Positions 44,014 through 53,229 of a DNA stretch of 64,000 nt are shown piece by piece. A program made the position numbers and the translations under genes. Within the stretch, counting starts at the first letter, position 1, and every line of letters begins with the position of its first letter. The notes below the pieces were generated by a model that saw nothing but the letters and a program-made list of their open reading frames with translations, was not told the origin of the DNA and searched no databases. The stretch comes from Nocardia brasiliensis NBRC 14402 (GTDB lineage Bacteria > Actinomycetota > Actinomycetes > Mycobacteriales > Mycobacteriaceae), in the NCBI RefSeq assembly GCF_000308475.2, contig NZ_BAFT02000107.1:16458-80457 (forward strand). The letters are read 5' to 3'.

Positions 44014-44051
44014 GTAACACTGGCGAAACACAGCCTTGACTGCGGGGAAAC
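44014..44051 (+). promoter_or_regulatory. GlnR operator array upstream of glnA1
   Basis: Four regularly spaced half-sites: GTAAC (44014-44018), GAAAC (44025-44029), TTGAC (44036-44040), GAAAC (44047-44051), each separated by exactly six bases. This matches the known a-b-a-b organisation of GlnR boxes at actinobacterial glnA promoters. It ends 76 bp before GTG 44128. Nitrogen-dependent control of glnA1 by GlnR is expected. Confidence 0.85.
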
Positions 44052-44127
44052 ACCGCGTCCATACCGTCTGGACGCGACGAACCCATGCAATCGACACTGG
44101 CTGGGAACCGATCCGTAAGGAGAACAA

Positions 44128-45564
44128 GTGACGTTCAGCACGGCCGACGAGGTCATCAAATATCTTGCTGATGAAGAAGTCGAATACGTCGACATCCGAT
44201 TCAGTGATCTTCCCGGTGTGCAGCAGCACTTCTCGATCCCGGCGAAGGCGTTCACGACCGACCTCGCAGAGGAAGGGCTGGCCTTCGACGGCTCGTCCGT
44301 CCGTGGTTTCCAGTCGATCGACGAGTCGGACATGCTGCTGCTGCCCGACTTCAGCACCGCGCGCCTCGACCCGTTCCGGGCGGCCAAGACGCTGAACCTG
44401 AACTTCTTCGTGCACGACCCGTTCACCCGCGAGGCCTACAGCCGCGACCCGCGCAACATCGCGCGCAAGGCCGAGGAGTACCTGCGCTCCACCGGTATCG
44501 CCGACACCGCGTACTTCGGTGCCGAGGCGGAGTTCTACATCTTCGACTCGATCCGTTACGACTCGGCCATGAACGGCGCCTTCTACGAGATCGAGTCGGT
44601 CTCGGGCTCCTGGAACACCGGCGCCGAGTTCAACCCGGACGGCACCCTCAACCGTGGTTACAAGGTGCGCAACAAGGGTGGTTACTTCCCCGTCGCGCCG
44701 TACGACCACTACGTCGACCTGCGCGACAAGATCTCGACCAACCTGCAGAACGCGGGCTTCGAGCTCGAGCGCGGCCACCACGAGGTCGGCACCGCCGGTC
44801 AGGCCGAGATCAACTACAAGTTCAACACCCTGCTCGGTGCGGCCGACGACCTGCAGCTGTTCAAGTACATCGTGAAGAACACCGCGTGGGCCGAGGGCAA
44901 GACCGTCACCTTCATGCCGAAGCCGCTCTTCGGTGACAACGGCTCGGGCATGCACGTGCACCAGTCGCTGTGGAAGGACGGCAAGCCGCTGTTCCACGAC
45001 GAGGCTGGCTACGGCGGTCTCTCCGATCTGGCGCGTCACTACATCGGCGGCATCCTGCACCACGCGCCGTCGCTGCTGGCGTTCACCAACCCGACCGTGA
45101 ACTCCTACCACCGTCTGGTGCCGGGCTACGAGGCCCCGATCAACCTGGTGTACTCGCAGCGCAACCGCTCCGCCGCCGTGCGCATCCCGGTGACCGGCAA
45201 CAACCCGAAGGCCAAGCGCATCGAGTTCCGCGCGCCGGACTCCTCGGGCAACCCGTACCTGGCCTTCGCCGCCATGATGATGGCCGGCCTGGACGGCATC
45301 AAGAACAAGATCGAGCCGCTGGCCCCCGTCGACAAGGACCTCTACGAGCTCCCGCCGGAGGAGGCCAAGAACATCCCGCAGGCCCCCACCAGCCTCGCCA
45401 CGGTCATCGACCGCCTCGAGCAGGATCACGACTACCTGACCGAAGGCAACGTCTTCACCGACGACCTGATCGAGACCTGGATCAACATCAAGCGCGACCA
45501 GGAAATCGCCCCCGTGAACCTGCGCCCGCACCCCTACGAGTTCGAACTCTACTTCGACGTGTAA
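44128..45564 (+). CDS. glnA1: Glutamine synthetase type I, main isozyme
   Basis: 478 residues from GTG 44128 after AAGGAG. Central nitrogen-assimilation enzyme: glutamate + NH3 + ATP to glutamine. Beta-grasp LAFDGSSVRGFQSI, active-site VHQSLWKDG (after NGSGMH), RIEFRAPDSSGNPYLAF, and the adenylylation loop DKDLYELPPEE, with Tyr at position 406, the site used in M. tuberculosis GlnA1. Regulated by GlnR (array upstream) and by GlnE. A hairpin terminator follows. Confidence 0.98.
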   Translation: MTFSTADEVIKYLADEEVEYVDIRFSDLPGVQQHFSIPAKAFTTDLAEEGLAFDGSSVRGFQSIDESDMLLLPDFSTARLDPFRAAKTLNLNFFVHDPFTREAYSRDPRNIARKAEEYLRSTGIADTAYFGAEAEFYIFDSIRYDSAMNGAFYEIESVSGSWNTGAEFNPDGTLNRGYKVRNKGGYFPVAPYDHYVDLRDKISTNLQNAGFELERGHHEVGTAGQAEINYKFNTLLGAADDLQLFKYIVKNTAWAEGKTVTFMPKPLFGDNGSGMHVHQSLWKDGKPLFHDEAGYGGLSDLARHYIGGILHHAPSLLAFTNPTVNSYHRLVPGYEAPINLVYSQRNRSAAVRIPVTGNNPKAKRIEFRAPDSSGNPYLAFAAMMMAGLDGIKNKIEPLAPVDKDLYELPPEEAKNIPQAPTSLATVIDRLEQDHDYLTEGNVFTDDLIETWINIKRDQEIAPVNLRPHPYEFELYFDV

Positions 45565-45586
45565 GTCGTAGGACCCCAAGTGGTTT

Positions 45587-45618
45587 CGAGCCCTCCCGCA
45601 ACGGCGCGGGAGGGCTCG
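45587..45618 (+). terminator. glnA1 hairpin terminator
   Basis: CGAGCCCTCCCGC (45587-45599) and GCGGGAGGGCTCG (45606-45618), perfect 13-bp stem with a 6-nt loop, 23 bp after the glnA1 stop. No long T-tract, as is usual in high-GC actinobacteria. Confidence 0.85.
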
Positions 45619-45671
45619 CCCCATTTCCGGGCAGCGTTGAGATTTCCTACTTCGATTGATAATCTGGTGGG

Positions 45672-45959
45672 GTGAGCGCAGAGCCGGAGCATCGGATCGG
45701 GGAGGGGCCCGCTACCCGGGTCAGTCTTTCGCTGCCGGAAGGCACCGCCGAGGAGATCCGGCGGCGGGTGGGGAAGCGCGAGTTCTCGTCGTTCATCGCC
45801 TCCGCGGTCGAGCGGGAGTTGCGCGGGATGCTGCTCGACGAGTACATCGCCGATTACGAGCGGCGTATCGGACCGCTGCCCGAAGCGGAGCGCCGGCGTG
45901 CGCGGGAACTGTTCGACGATGCGCTGGATGAGTCGGGCCAGTGGCACACGGCAAGCTGA
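45672..45959 (+). CDS. Ribbon-helix-helix-type antitoxin (VapB-like)
   Basis: 95 residues from GTG 45672. N-terminal TRVSLSLPEGTAEEIRRRVG is a ribbon-helix-helix DNA-binding strand-helix, followed by SSFIASAVERELRGMLLDEY. The C-terminal half is a charged helix (GPLPEAERRRARELFDDALD) that would neutralise the toxin. The stop overlaps the downstream PIN-domain gene by 19 nt, typical of vapBC operons. Expected to repress its own promoter. Confidence 0.85.
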   Translation: MSAEPEHRIGEGPATRVSLSLPEGTAEEIRRRVGKREFSSFIASAVERELRGMLLDEYIADYERRIGPLPEAERRRARELFDDALDESGQWHTAS

Positions 45960-46384
45960 ACAAGCCTGGACGCCAAAGCCGGAAGACACTGCACGCAGGA
46001 ACGTTGGTTCTGGATTGCGATGGACTGTCCCGGCTGGTCGACGATTCCGCGTCGGTCGTCGCGGTCGTCGCCGAAGCGCGTTCCCGCGGCATGGAAGTCG
46101 TGATCAGTGCGCTCACGATCATCGAAGCGGCCCACCGGAAAACGGACCGTGCTCGCCTCGCCTGGCTGCTGTCGGCCCTTCGGATCGAACCGGTGGACGA
46201 CAGCACCGCCAAAGCCGCCTCGGCCCTGCTCCTCGACGCCGGACTGCACGGGCACGAACACGCGATCGATGCCGTCGTCGCCGAAATGGCCGTACGTCAG
46301 GCGCCGCCGGTTCTGATGCTCACCAGCGACCCCGATGACATGCGGAAGCTCTGCGGACCGGCGGTACGCCTGATCACGACATAG
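45941..46384 (+). CDS. PIN-domain ribonuclease toxin (VapC-like)
   Basis: 147 residues from GTG 45941. PIN acidic residues: Asp in LVLDCDGLSRLVDD, Glu in LTIIEAAHRK, Asp in EHAIDAVVAEMA, and a last Asp in MLTSDPDDMRKL. These four carboxylates form the Mg-dependent RNase site that VapC toxins use on tRNA or rRNA. A basic extension of about 18 residues (KLNKPGRQSRKT) precedes the domain. Overlapping the antitoxin gene confirms a toxin-antitoxin pair. The RNA target is unknown. Confidence 0.85.
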   Translation: MAHGKLNKPGRQSRKTLHAGTLVLDCDGLSRLVDDSASVVAVVAEARSRGMEVVISALTIIEAAHRKTDRARLAWLLSALRIEPVDDSTAKAASALLLDAGLHGHEHAIDAVVAEMAVRQAPPVLMLTSDPDDMRKLCGPAVRLITT

Positions 46385-46719
46385 TTTTGTTTGCGGCGTG
46401 GTTCGACGAGGGCCGGCGGGATTGGTCGGTTAGAGATCGTGGTGGCCGGGGCCGCCGCGACCACGGCCATTCCGCACGAGCCGCCGACCAGCGTGACTCT
46501 CGCGGGGTAGATGAACGGCGGTTGCGCGAGGGTGTGGTCGCGTGGTCGCAGGGGTGCGGTCGTGCAGGGTGCGGAGCGCCCGCTCGGGTGGGGCGTGGAC
46601 GGTCGTCGTCAGGAGAAGCAGGGGTGGGGTCCGGGGGATTCGACCTGGGTTTCGATCGTCTAGTGGTGGGGAAGTATGCAGGGGGATCGCTGTGGGCGGT
46701 CGGGGAGAAGGAGGGGATC
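46385..46719 (+). other. Intergenic stretch of about 335 bp before the carboxylesterase
   Basis: Same-frame codons continue upstream of the esterase start, but their translation is Arg/Gly-rich without a fold and includes no credible start with a ribosome site. The last part is unusually G-rich on the plus strand. Apart from GAAGGAGGGG at the 3' end (the esterase ribosome site), no regulatory palindrome or repeat was identified. Confidence 0.5.
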
Positions 46720-48195
46720 GTGGAAACGGTTGTGTCGGTCAGTGGGGGAAAGGTTCGGGGTTTGGTGCGGGAGGGGGTGTATGCGTTTCTCGGGATTCCT
46801 TATGCCGCACCGGCGGTGGGGGTGGCGCGGTTCGAATTGCCGAAGCCGGTGGCGGAGTGGGCGGGGGTGCGGGATGCGGTGGCGTATGGCGCGACCTGTC
46901 CGCAGGCGCCGTACCCCGACGGAATCCAGGCGTTGGTCACCATGAACCGGGTGCCGGGCGACGAATATTTGAATGTCAATGTGTGGACGCCGGATCCGAG
47001 TGCGGGCGGACTGCCGGTGCTGGTCTGGATCCACGGCGGCGGATACTCGCGCGGGTCCAATGCGGGCGCGGTCGCCGACGGCAGCGCCTTCGCGCGGGAC
47101 GGCGTCGTGGTGGTGTCGATGAACTACCGCGTCGGCATGGCCGGGTTCGCGGTGCTGGACGGTGCGCCGGCGAATCGCGGTCTGCACGACCAGATCTTCG
47201 CGCTGCGCTGGGTGCAGGAGAACGTCGCGGCCTTCGGTGGCGACCCGGGCAACGTTACGCTCGGCGGCTTGTCCGCGGGCGGTATGAGCGTCGCCGCGCT
47301 GCTGGCTACTCCTTTGGCGCAGGGGCTTTTTCGACGCGCGATCATCCAGAACGGCACCACCGTCGCGGCCGCACCCATGGACGATGCCCGCAAGCTGTCG
47401 GCGGCCGCGGCGGCCAAGCTCGGAATAGTGCCGTCCGCTACGGCTTTCGGCGCACTCGGGGACGAAGAACTGCTGGACGCGCAGGAAGCGGTGGCGCTGG
47501 ACCAGATGATCGATCCGTCGGCCGAACGCTGGGGCGCGTCGTTCATCACGAACGGGATCGGCATCCTCAACTTCTTCCCGGTGGTCGACGGGGACGTGCT
47601 GACCGACACACCGGTGAAAGTGCTGGAATCGCAACCGGATCGAGCGCTGCCCCTGCTCTGCGGCTACGCCGCCGAGGAGTTCCGTTTCTTCCTGATGCCG
47701 ACCGGTGTCGCCGCCGCGGTGACCGCTGAAACGTTCCCGTTCTTCCTCAGCCGCTATGGAATGGCACCGGAACTCGCCGACGTTTTCGCCGCCGACCGGC
47801 CGAACGCGACGCCGGCGGATCTGCTGGCCGCAATCTTCACCGATGTCGCGTTCCGGGCCGATATCGTGCGGTTCGCGGAAGTCTGTGCGCACGCGCCGAC
47901 ATTCGTCTACGAATTCGCTTGGCCCTCCGAAGTGGACGGGCTCGGCGCCTGCCACGCACTCGAGACCTCGTTCATTTTCGACACTCTCGCCTCCGGGCAT
48001 GCGATCACCGGCCCCAACCCGCCGCAGCCGCTCGCCGACGAAATGCACCGTGCCTGGGTGGATTTCGTCGCACACGGCGATCCGGGCTGGCAGCGGTTCG
48101 ACGCGGCCACGCGTCCCGTGCGCGTGTTCGATCATCCCGAATCGAGGCTGGTGTACGACCCGCGCGCCGAGGAGTTACGCGCGGCCCGGCGTTAG
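46720..48195 (+). CDS. Type-B carboxylesterase
   Basis: 491 residues from GTG 46720, placed 3 nt after GGAGGGG-type ribosome site. Carboxylesterase/cholinesterase fold: FLGIPYAAPAVGVARFELPK, DEYLNVNVWTPD, oxyanion VWIHGGGYSRGSNAG, nucleophile LGGLSAGGMSVAAL, catalytic Glu in LLCGYAAEEFRFF and His in GACHALETSFIFD. Hydrolyses ester substrates of unknown identity. The stop overlaps the guanine deaminase stop head-on, sharing bases 48193-48194. Confidence 0.9.
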   Translation: METVVSVSGGKVRGLVREGVYAFLGIPYAAPAVGVARFELPKPVAEWAGVRDAVAYGATCPQAPYPDGIQALVTMNRVPGDEYLNVNVWTPDPSAGGLPVLVWIHGGGYSRGSNAGAVADGSAFARDGVVVVSMNYRVGMAGFAVLDGAPANRGLHDQIFALRWVQENVAAFGGDPGNVTLGGLSAGGMSVAALLATPLAQGLFRRAIIQNGTTVAAAPMDDARKLSAAAAAKLGIVPSATAFGALGDEELLDAQEAVALDQMIDPSAERWGASFITNGIGILNFFPVVDGDVLTDTPVKVLESQPDRALPLLCGYAAEEFRFFLMPTGVAAAVTAETFPFFLSRYGMAPELADVFAADRPNATPADLLAAIFTDVAFRADIVRFAEVCAHAPTFVYEFAWPSEVDGLGACHALETSFIFDTLASGHAITGPNPPQPLADEMHRAWVDFVAHGDPGWQRFDAATRPVRVFDHPESRLVYDPRAEELRAARR

Positions 48196-49538
48196 GGCCG
48201 GGTGTATGCGCGTCGTCCCAGGACGTAGGTGGCCACCACGGAACGCTCGTCGCCGAGCATCATCTGGGCGAACAGCCGTTCATGGAAGTCGCGGGCCCGG
48301 TCGACGCGGTGCGCGAGGACCGGGGTGGCGGCCCAGTCCAGCACGACGAAGTCGGCATCCTTTCCGGCGCGGAAGTTGCCGATGTACTCGTCGCAGTACA
48401 TCGCTTCGGCACCGCCGAGAGTGGCGAGGTAGAACCCGCGCAGCGCGTTCAAGCTGGTGCGCTGCGTTTCGGGTTTCGCCGATTCGCCGAGCATGACCAC
48501 CTTGTATGCCTCGTTGAGGGTGCGCAGCATCGAATAGCTGGTGCCCGCACCGCAATCGGTGCCGAGACCGACCCGGATGCCCGCCTGCCAGGCGGCGGGC
48601 AGGTCGAACAGTCCGCTGCCGAGGAACAGGTTCGAGGTGGGGCAGAAGGCGATGGCGGCACCGGTCTCGGCCAGCCGGGACCGGTCCCGTGCGTCGATGT
48701 GCACGCAGTGGGCGAACAGCGAGCGGGGGCCCAGCATGCCCACGCGGTCGTAGACGTCGAGGTATGAGCGGGCTCCGGCGAAGCGGGCGAGGACCTGTTC
48801 GGTTTCCGGACCGCTCTCCGCGGCATGGGTTTGCAACGCGACATCCGGGAACTCGCGGAACAGCCGGCCGGCCAACGCCAACTGCTCGTCGGTGGAGGAC
48901 GGCGCGAAGCGTGGCGTGATCGCGTAGGTCAATCGACCGTTGCCGTGCCAGCGGGCGCGGAGTTGCCGCGTATGGTTCTCGGCGTCGGACAGCGTCCGGT
49001 CCCGGAGGAACTCCGGCGCGTCCGGCTGCCGGTCCATCAGCACCTTGCCGCACGTCATCCGCAGGTCACGGGCCCGGGCCGCGGCGCAGAACGCGTCGAC
49101 CGAGGCCGGATGCACGGTCGGGTGCACGCTCGCGGTGGTGGTGCCGCAGGCCAGCAAGGTGTCCAGGAAGATCTCCGCGATGCGGCGCGCGTGCGCGGGG
49201 TCCGCGAACTCGCGCTCGGCCGGAAACACGTAGTCCTGTAACCAATCCGACAGGCGCGCACCGAAACTCGCGATCATGTCGTACTGGCTGTAGTGGATGT
49301 GGGCGTCCACGAAACCGGGCAGGATCAGCCTGCCCCGGTGATCGACCACCGTGCCGTGAAGTCGCTGCGGCAGCGCGGACCACTCGCCCGCCCAGGCGAC
49401 GGTGCCGTCGGCGGCGATCGCGAGCGCGCCGTCCTCGAACAGCTCCCACGCGTCGGGCGCGCTGTCGGGGCCGGGATCACGCAGGAAGTGCAATACGGTG
49501 CCGCGGACAACGGCGGGCAGCTCGTCGCGTTCGGCCAT
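48192..49538 (-). CDS. guaD: Guanine deaminase
   Basis: 448 residues of the amidohydrolase superfamily. Metal site LPGFVDAHIHYSQYDMIAS (HxH with the guanine deaminase-typical QYD), CGTTTASVHPTVHP, LQTHAAES, SLFAHCVHIDARD and VGLGTDCGAGTS (terminal Asp). Converts guanine to xanthine in purine salvage or catabolism. The gene is isolated from other purine genes, and convergent with the carboxylesterase, overlapping it by 4 bp at the stop codons. Confidence 0.92.
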   Translation of the reverse strand: MAERDELPAVVRGTVLHFLRDPGPDSAPDAWELFEDGALAIAADGTVAWAGEWSALPQRLHGTVVDHRGRLILPGFVDAHIHYSQYDMIASFGARLSDWLQDYVFPAEREFADPAHARRIAEIFLDTLLACGTTTASVHPTVHPASVDAFCAAARARDLRMTCGKVLMDRQPDAPEFLRDRTLSDAENHTRQLRARWHGNGRLTYAITPRFAPSSTDEQLALAGRLFREFPDVALQTHAAESGPETEQVLARFAGARSYLDVYDRVGMLGPRSLFAHCVHIDARDRSRLAETGAAIAFCPTSNLFLGSGLFDLPAAWQAGIRVGLGTDCGAGTSYSMLRTLNEAYKVVMLGESAKPETQRTSLNALRGFYLATLGGAEAMYCDEYIGNFRAGKDADFVVLDWAATPVLAHRVDRARDFHERLFAQMMLGDERSVVATYVLGRRAYTRP

Positions 49539-49654
49539 GTCCTCGACGCTAGTCGCTCGACTTCCGAGGGGCGGGTACGGCGCGCGTTTGCGAGAGCGGC
49601 GGCCGACCGGGATGATCTCGGGGGAAGGTGGGCGCGGGGAACTCTGTACGGTGC

Positions 49655-49735
49655 GGCCGCCTGCTGACTCTCCGTCGCGGCGAGCGCCTGCTGATGTTCG
49701 CACGCTGGGGGCACGAGGTGTTCCAGGCGCTCGCC
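49655..49735. repeat. 31-bp direct repeat, copy B, with adjacent 12-bp inverted repeat
   Basis: 49655-49685 is identical to 12847-12877. GGCGAGCGCCTG (49679-49690), partly within it, pairs with CAGGCGCTCGCC (49724-49735) to form a hairpin with a 33-nt loop. Found in the 360-bp gap between guaD and the tyrosine phosphatase. The rest of that gap shows no gene. Confidence 0.7.
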
Positions 49736-49898
49736 CTCGCCTCGGATGCGGAATCCGATCGGTTGTCCAGCCTGAATCCCGTTGTCCGGCGCGGTGATCC
49801 CGCTGGTCGGCGGGGTGATTCCGGTGAGCGGGGCAACTACGGCGGGATCAACGGGAAACCCGGCAGCGGCCGCGTCGCGCGCCCTACTGTCCCGCGCC

Positions 49899-50804
49899 AT
49901 GAAGTACTCAATAGTTTCGCTGTTCGCCGCAGTGCTGGCGACCTTCGCGCTGACGGCGACGACCGCCTCGCCGTTCGCGACCGCACAACCCGACGCGCAG
50001 GCGGAGTCCGCGATCGCCGTGGGCGGGAAGATCGATCTGCAGGGCGCGATCAATGTCCGCGATATCGGCGGATATCGCACCTATGACGGAGCGAAGGTGA
50101 AGTCGGGCAAGGCCATTCGCGCCGACTCGCTGGAAAAGCTCACCGCCGCCGACGTGCAGCAGCTCGCGGGCCTGAAAGTGCAGAAGGTGATCGACTTTCG
50201 CACCCCGGCCGAGGTGCAGTTCGCCGGCGCGGACAAACCGATCCCGGGGGCGCAGGCGGTCGCCAGGCCGATCGACGATACCGGACTGTTCCAGAAGCTG
50301 CTCTCGGTGATCCAGCTGCGTGATCCGGTGAAGCAGGAGGAGATGCTCGGCAACGGCAAGGCCGAGGAGATCATGAAGGGCGTCTACGCGAGCTTCTTCA
50401 CCCAGCAGTCGCGGGCCGCGTTCGGGCAGACCATCAAGGATCTCGCCAACACCGACAAGGTGACGCTGTACCACTGCACCGCGGGCAAGGACCGCACGGG
50501 CTGGCTGACGTATGTCACGTTGCGTGCGGTCGGCGTGCCGGAACGCACTGCGCGGCAAGACTATCTGCTGTCCAACCAGTATCGCGCCGCGGCGGACGCG
50601 GCGCTGCGGCAGCAGGTGAAACAGGCCGGTCTGATGCAGAATCCGGATCTGCTGATCCCGCTGCAAGAGGTGCGCGACGCGTACCTGGACGTCGCCGTCG
50701 CCAAGATCGAGCAGGACTACGGCGATTTCGGCAAGTTCCTCACCCAGGGCCTCGGACTGGACGCCGGCACCATCCTGAAGCTGCGTAAGAACCTTGTCAG
50801 CTGA
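49899..50804 (+). CDS. Secreted tyrosine/serine protein phosphatase (DSP fold)
   Basis: 301 residues. Signal peptide MKYSIVSLFAAVLATFALTA with cleavage near TAQPDA. The domain opens GAINVRDIGGYRTYDGAKVK, typical of the MptpB/LipA-like phosphatases, and its P-loop reads YHCTAGKDRTGW (HCx5R, nucleophile Cys, Arg). Exported, so likely acts on phosphate-bearing substrates in the envelope or outside. Virulence roles known for MptpB are not proven here. Converges with EF-G2 across a hairpin. Confidence 0.92.
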   Translation: MKYSIVSLFAAVLATFALTATTASPFATAQPDAQAESAIAVGGKIDLQGAINVRDIGGYRTYDGAKVKSGKAIRADSLEKLTAADVQQLAGLKVQKVIDFRTPAEVQFAGADKPIPGAQAVARPIDDTGLFQKLLSVIQLRDPVKQEEMLGNGKAEEIMKGVYASFFTQQSRAAFGQTIKDLANTDKVTLYHCTAGKDRTGWLTYVTLRAVGVPERTARQDYLLSNQYRAAADAALRQQVKQAGLMQNPDLLIPLQEVRDAYLDVAVAKIEQDYGDFGKFLTQGLGLDAGTILKLRKNLVS

Positions 50805-50818
50805 TCGACCGGAAGTGG

Positions 50819-50854
50819 TTCGGGCCCATGCACTACGCGGTGGATGGGCCCGAA
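50819..50854. terminator. Bidirectional hairpin terminator
   Basis: TTCGGGCCCAT (50819-50829) pairs with ATGGGCCCGAA (50844-50854), perfect 11-bp stem and 14-nt loop. Sits 14 bp after the phosphatase stop and 8 bp before the EF-G2 stop, in the middle of a convergent gene pair. Confidence 0.75.
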
Positions 50855-50862
50855 TCCTGTTC

Positions 50863-53067
50863 TCAGGACTTCTTCTTCCCTTGCTCGCGCAGACTCGCGG
50901 CCAGTTGGTTCGGCATCGATTCGTGCCGGGTATAGGTGCGATTGAAATCGCCGGTGCCGTGCGAGAGCGAACGCAGATCGATGGCGTAGCGGCTCAGTTC
51001 GAGTTCGGGCACCTCGGCGTGAATTCTGGTGCGGCCGACGCCATGTGGCTCGGTGCCCAGCACGCGCCCGCGCCGCCCGGACAGATCGCTCAACACCGGA
51101 CCCACGTAGTCGTCGGAGACCACGACCCACACGTCGGCGATCGGTTCCAGCAGGGCGACGCCCGCCGTGGCCGCGGCCTCGCGCAGGGCCAGCGCACCCG
51201 CGGTCTGGAAGGCGGCATCGGACGAGTCGACCGAGTGCGCTTTGCCGTCGAACAGCGTGACCCGCACGTCGACCAGCGGGTATCCGGCGGCGACACCGCG
51301 GGTGGCCTGAGCGCGCACACCCTTCTCGACCGACGGAATGAATTGGCGCGGCACGACTCCGCCGACCACCCGGTCCACGAACTCGATGCCCGACCCGCCG
51401 GGCAGAGGTTCTACTTCGATCTCGCATACCGCGTACTGCCCGTGCCCGCCGGACTGCTTCACATGCCTGCCGCGCCCGGAAGCCTTGCCCGCGAACGTTT
51501 CCCGCAGCGCCACCTGATGCTCGACGACGTCCACCTGCACGCCGAACCTGGTGCGCAGCCGTTCCAGCGCGACATCGCGATGCGCCTCGCCCAGACACCA
51601 CAGCACCAGCTGATGGGTCTGGATATTGTGCTCGAGCCGCACCGCGGGGTCCTCGGCCGCCAGCCGGGCCAGGCTCTGCGAGAGCTTGTCCTCGTCGGCT
51701 TTGCTATGTGCGGTGATGGCGATGGGCAGCAACGGATCCGGCATCTGCCACGGCTCGATGAGCAGCGGTTTGTCCACGCCGGACAGGGTGTCGCCGGTTT
51801 CGGCGTGACCGAGTTTGGTGACGTAGGCGATATCGCCGGCGATGGCCTGACCGAGCGGGCGCTGGCTCTTGCCGAACGGCGCGGACACCGCGCCGACCCG
51901 CTCGTCGACATCGTGGCTCTCGTGCCCGCGTGCCTCCAGTCCGTGCCCGCAGACGTGCACGGTGTCGTCGGCGCGCAGCGTGCCGGAAAAGACGCGAACC
52001 AGCGACACCCGGCCGACATACGGGTCGGAGGCGGTGCGGATCACCTCGGCCGCGAGCACGCCGTCCGGATCGCAGTCGAGCCGGCGGCGGGTGTTGCCGT
52101 CCGCGGCGGTGACGGCAGAGACGATGTGCTCGGCCGGCGTCGGGAAGCCGCCGGTGATCAGGTCCAGCAGTTCGACCGTGCCCAACCCCTGTTTCGCCCC
52201 CTCCGGGGCGGGCGCGCCGAACAGCACCGGATGGAAGCTGCCCCGGGCCACCGCGCGTTCCAGGTCGGTGACGAGGGTGGTGAGTTCGATGGGTTCGCCG
52301 CCGAGATAGCGGTCCATCAGGGATTCGTCCTCGCTCTCGGCGATGATGCCCTCGATGAGCCGGTTGCGGGCCTCGTCCAGCAGCGGTTGCTGTTCGGGCG
52401 TGGGCGTGGCCTGGACGCACTCACCGGAGGAGTAGTCGACCACGCAGTTGGGCAGCAGCTCGATGAGTCCGGTGACCGGTCGATGACCGTCCGCGCTTTT
52501 CGGTCCGTACACCGGAAGATGCAGCGGCAGAATGTTTTCCGACGCGCCGCCGCCGAGCACCGTGCGACAGGTCTCGGTCATCTCGTCGTAGTCGGCCCGC
52601 GCGGTGTCCAGGTGCGTGATCACGATCGCGCGCGGCATGCCGACCGCCGCGCACTCCTCCCACAGCGCGCGCGTGGCGCCGCTGACGCCTTCGGCGCCCT
52701 CGGCCGCCGAAATCACGAACAGCGCGGCGTCCGCGGCCCGCAGACCCGCCCGCAATTCGCCGACGAAGTCCGCGTAACCGGGGGTATCCAGCAGGTTGAT
52801 CTTCATCCCGGCCCAGGCCAGCGGCACCACGGACAATTGCACAGACCTGTGCTGCCGATGCTCGATCTCGTCGTAATCGGACAGCGATGTCCCGTCCTCG
52901 ACCCGGCCCGCCCGGTTCACCGTCCCCGTGGTCAGCGCCAACGCCTCCACCAGCGTGGTCTTGCCCGATCCGCTGTGCCCGACCAGGACCACATTCCGTA
53001 TCTGTTCCGGCCGTTCGGCCGAAAGTACTCTGCCGTTGCCTCCAGCAGATCCGCTCGTCTTGTCCAC
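50863..53067 (-). CDS. fusA2: Elongation factor G-like protein EF-G2
   Basis: 734 residues from GTG 53067. Translational GTPase with P-loop VLVGHSGSGKTTL, switch II LLDTPGYADFVGE and a divergent G4 motif, ITHLDTARADY, in place of NKxD. EF-G domains II-V follow, ending in an extra Lys/Ser tail. This is the EF-G2 subfamily (M. tuberculosis Rv0120c), which hydrolyses GTP poorly and is not the main translocase. Its role is unresolved, with ribosome recycling or stress translation proposed. Single gene with no operon partners. Confidence 0.92.
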   Translation of the reverse strand: MDKTSGSAGGNGRVLSAERPEQIRNVVLVGHSGSGKTTLVEALALTTGTVNRAGRVEDGTSLSDYDEIEHRQHRSVQLSVVPLAWAGMKINLLDTPGYADFVGELRAGLRAADAALFVISAAEGAEGVSGATRALWEECAAVGMPRAIVITHLDTARADYDEMTETCRTVLGGGASENILPLHLPVYGPKSADGHRPVTGLIELLPNCVVDYSSGECVQATPTPEQQPLLDEARNRLIEGIIAESEDESLMDRYLGGEPIELTTLVTDLERAVARGSFHPVLFGAPAPEGAKQGLGTVELLDLITGGFPTPAEHIVSAVTAADGNTRRRLDCDPDGVLAAEVIRTASDPYVGRVSLVRVFSGTLRADDTVHVCGHGLEARGHESHDVDERVGAVSAPFGKSQRPLGQAIAGDIAYVTKLGHAETGDTLSGVDKPLLIEPWQMPDPLLPIAITAHSKADEDKLSQSLARLAAEDPAVRLEHNIQTHQLVLWCLGEAHRDVALERLRTRFGVQVDVVEHQVALRETFAGKASGRGRHVKQSGGHGQYAVCEIEVEPLPGGSGIEFVDRVVGGVVPRQFIPSVEKGVRAQATRGVAAGYPLVDVRVTLFDGKAHSVDSSDAAFQTAGALALREAAATAGVALLEPIADVWVVVSDDYVGPVLSDLSGRRGRVLGTEPHGVGRTRIHAEVPELELSRYAIDLRSLSHGTGDFNRTYTRHESMPNQLAASLREQGKKKS

Positions 53068-53229
53068 TGTGCGTCTCGCTTCCCTCGCGCCCCGACACCT
53101 GCGGTACTTCGAGCTTCCCACCGGCGGTCCCGCTCCGTGCCCGGATCGCCAGATCCGATACCTCTGATACCGGGTTCCGACCTGGGCATACCGTGCGGTT
53201 TCGGGTGCGCGGGGAGTCATCCCCGCCGC

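Noticed and set aside
46660..48135. 491-residue minus-strand open frame
   Set aside because: Shadow of the carboxylesterase on the opposite strand.
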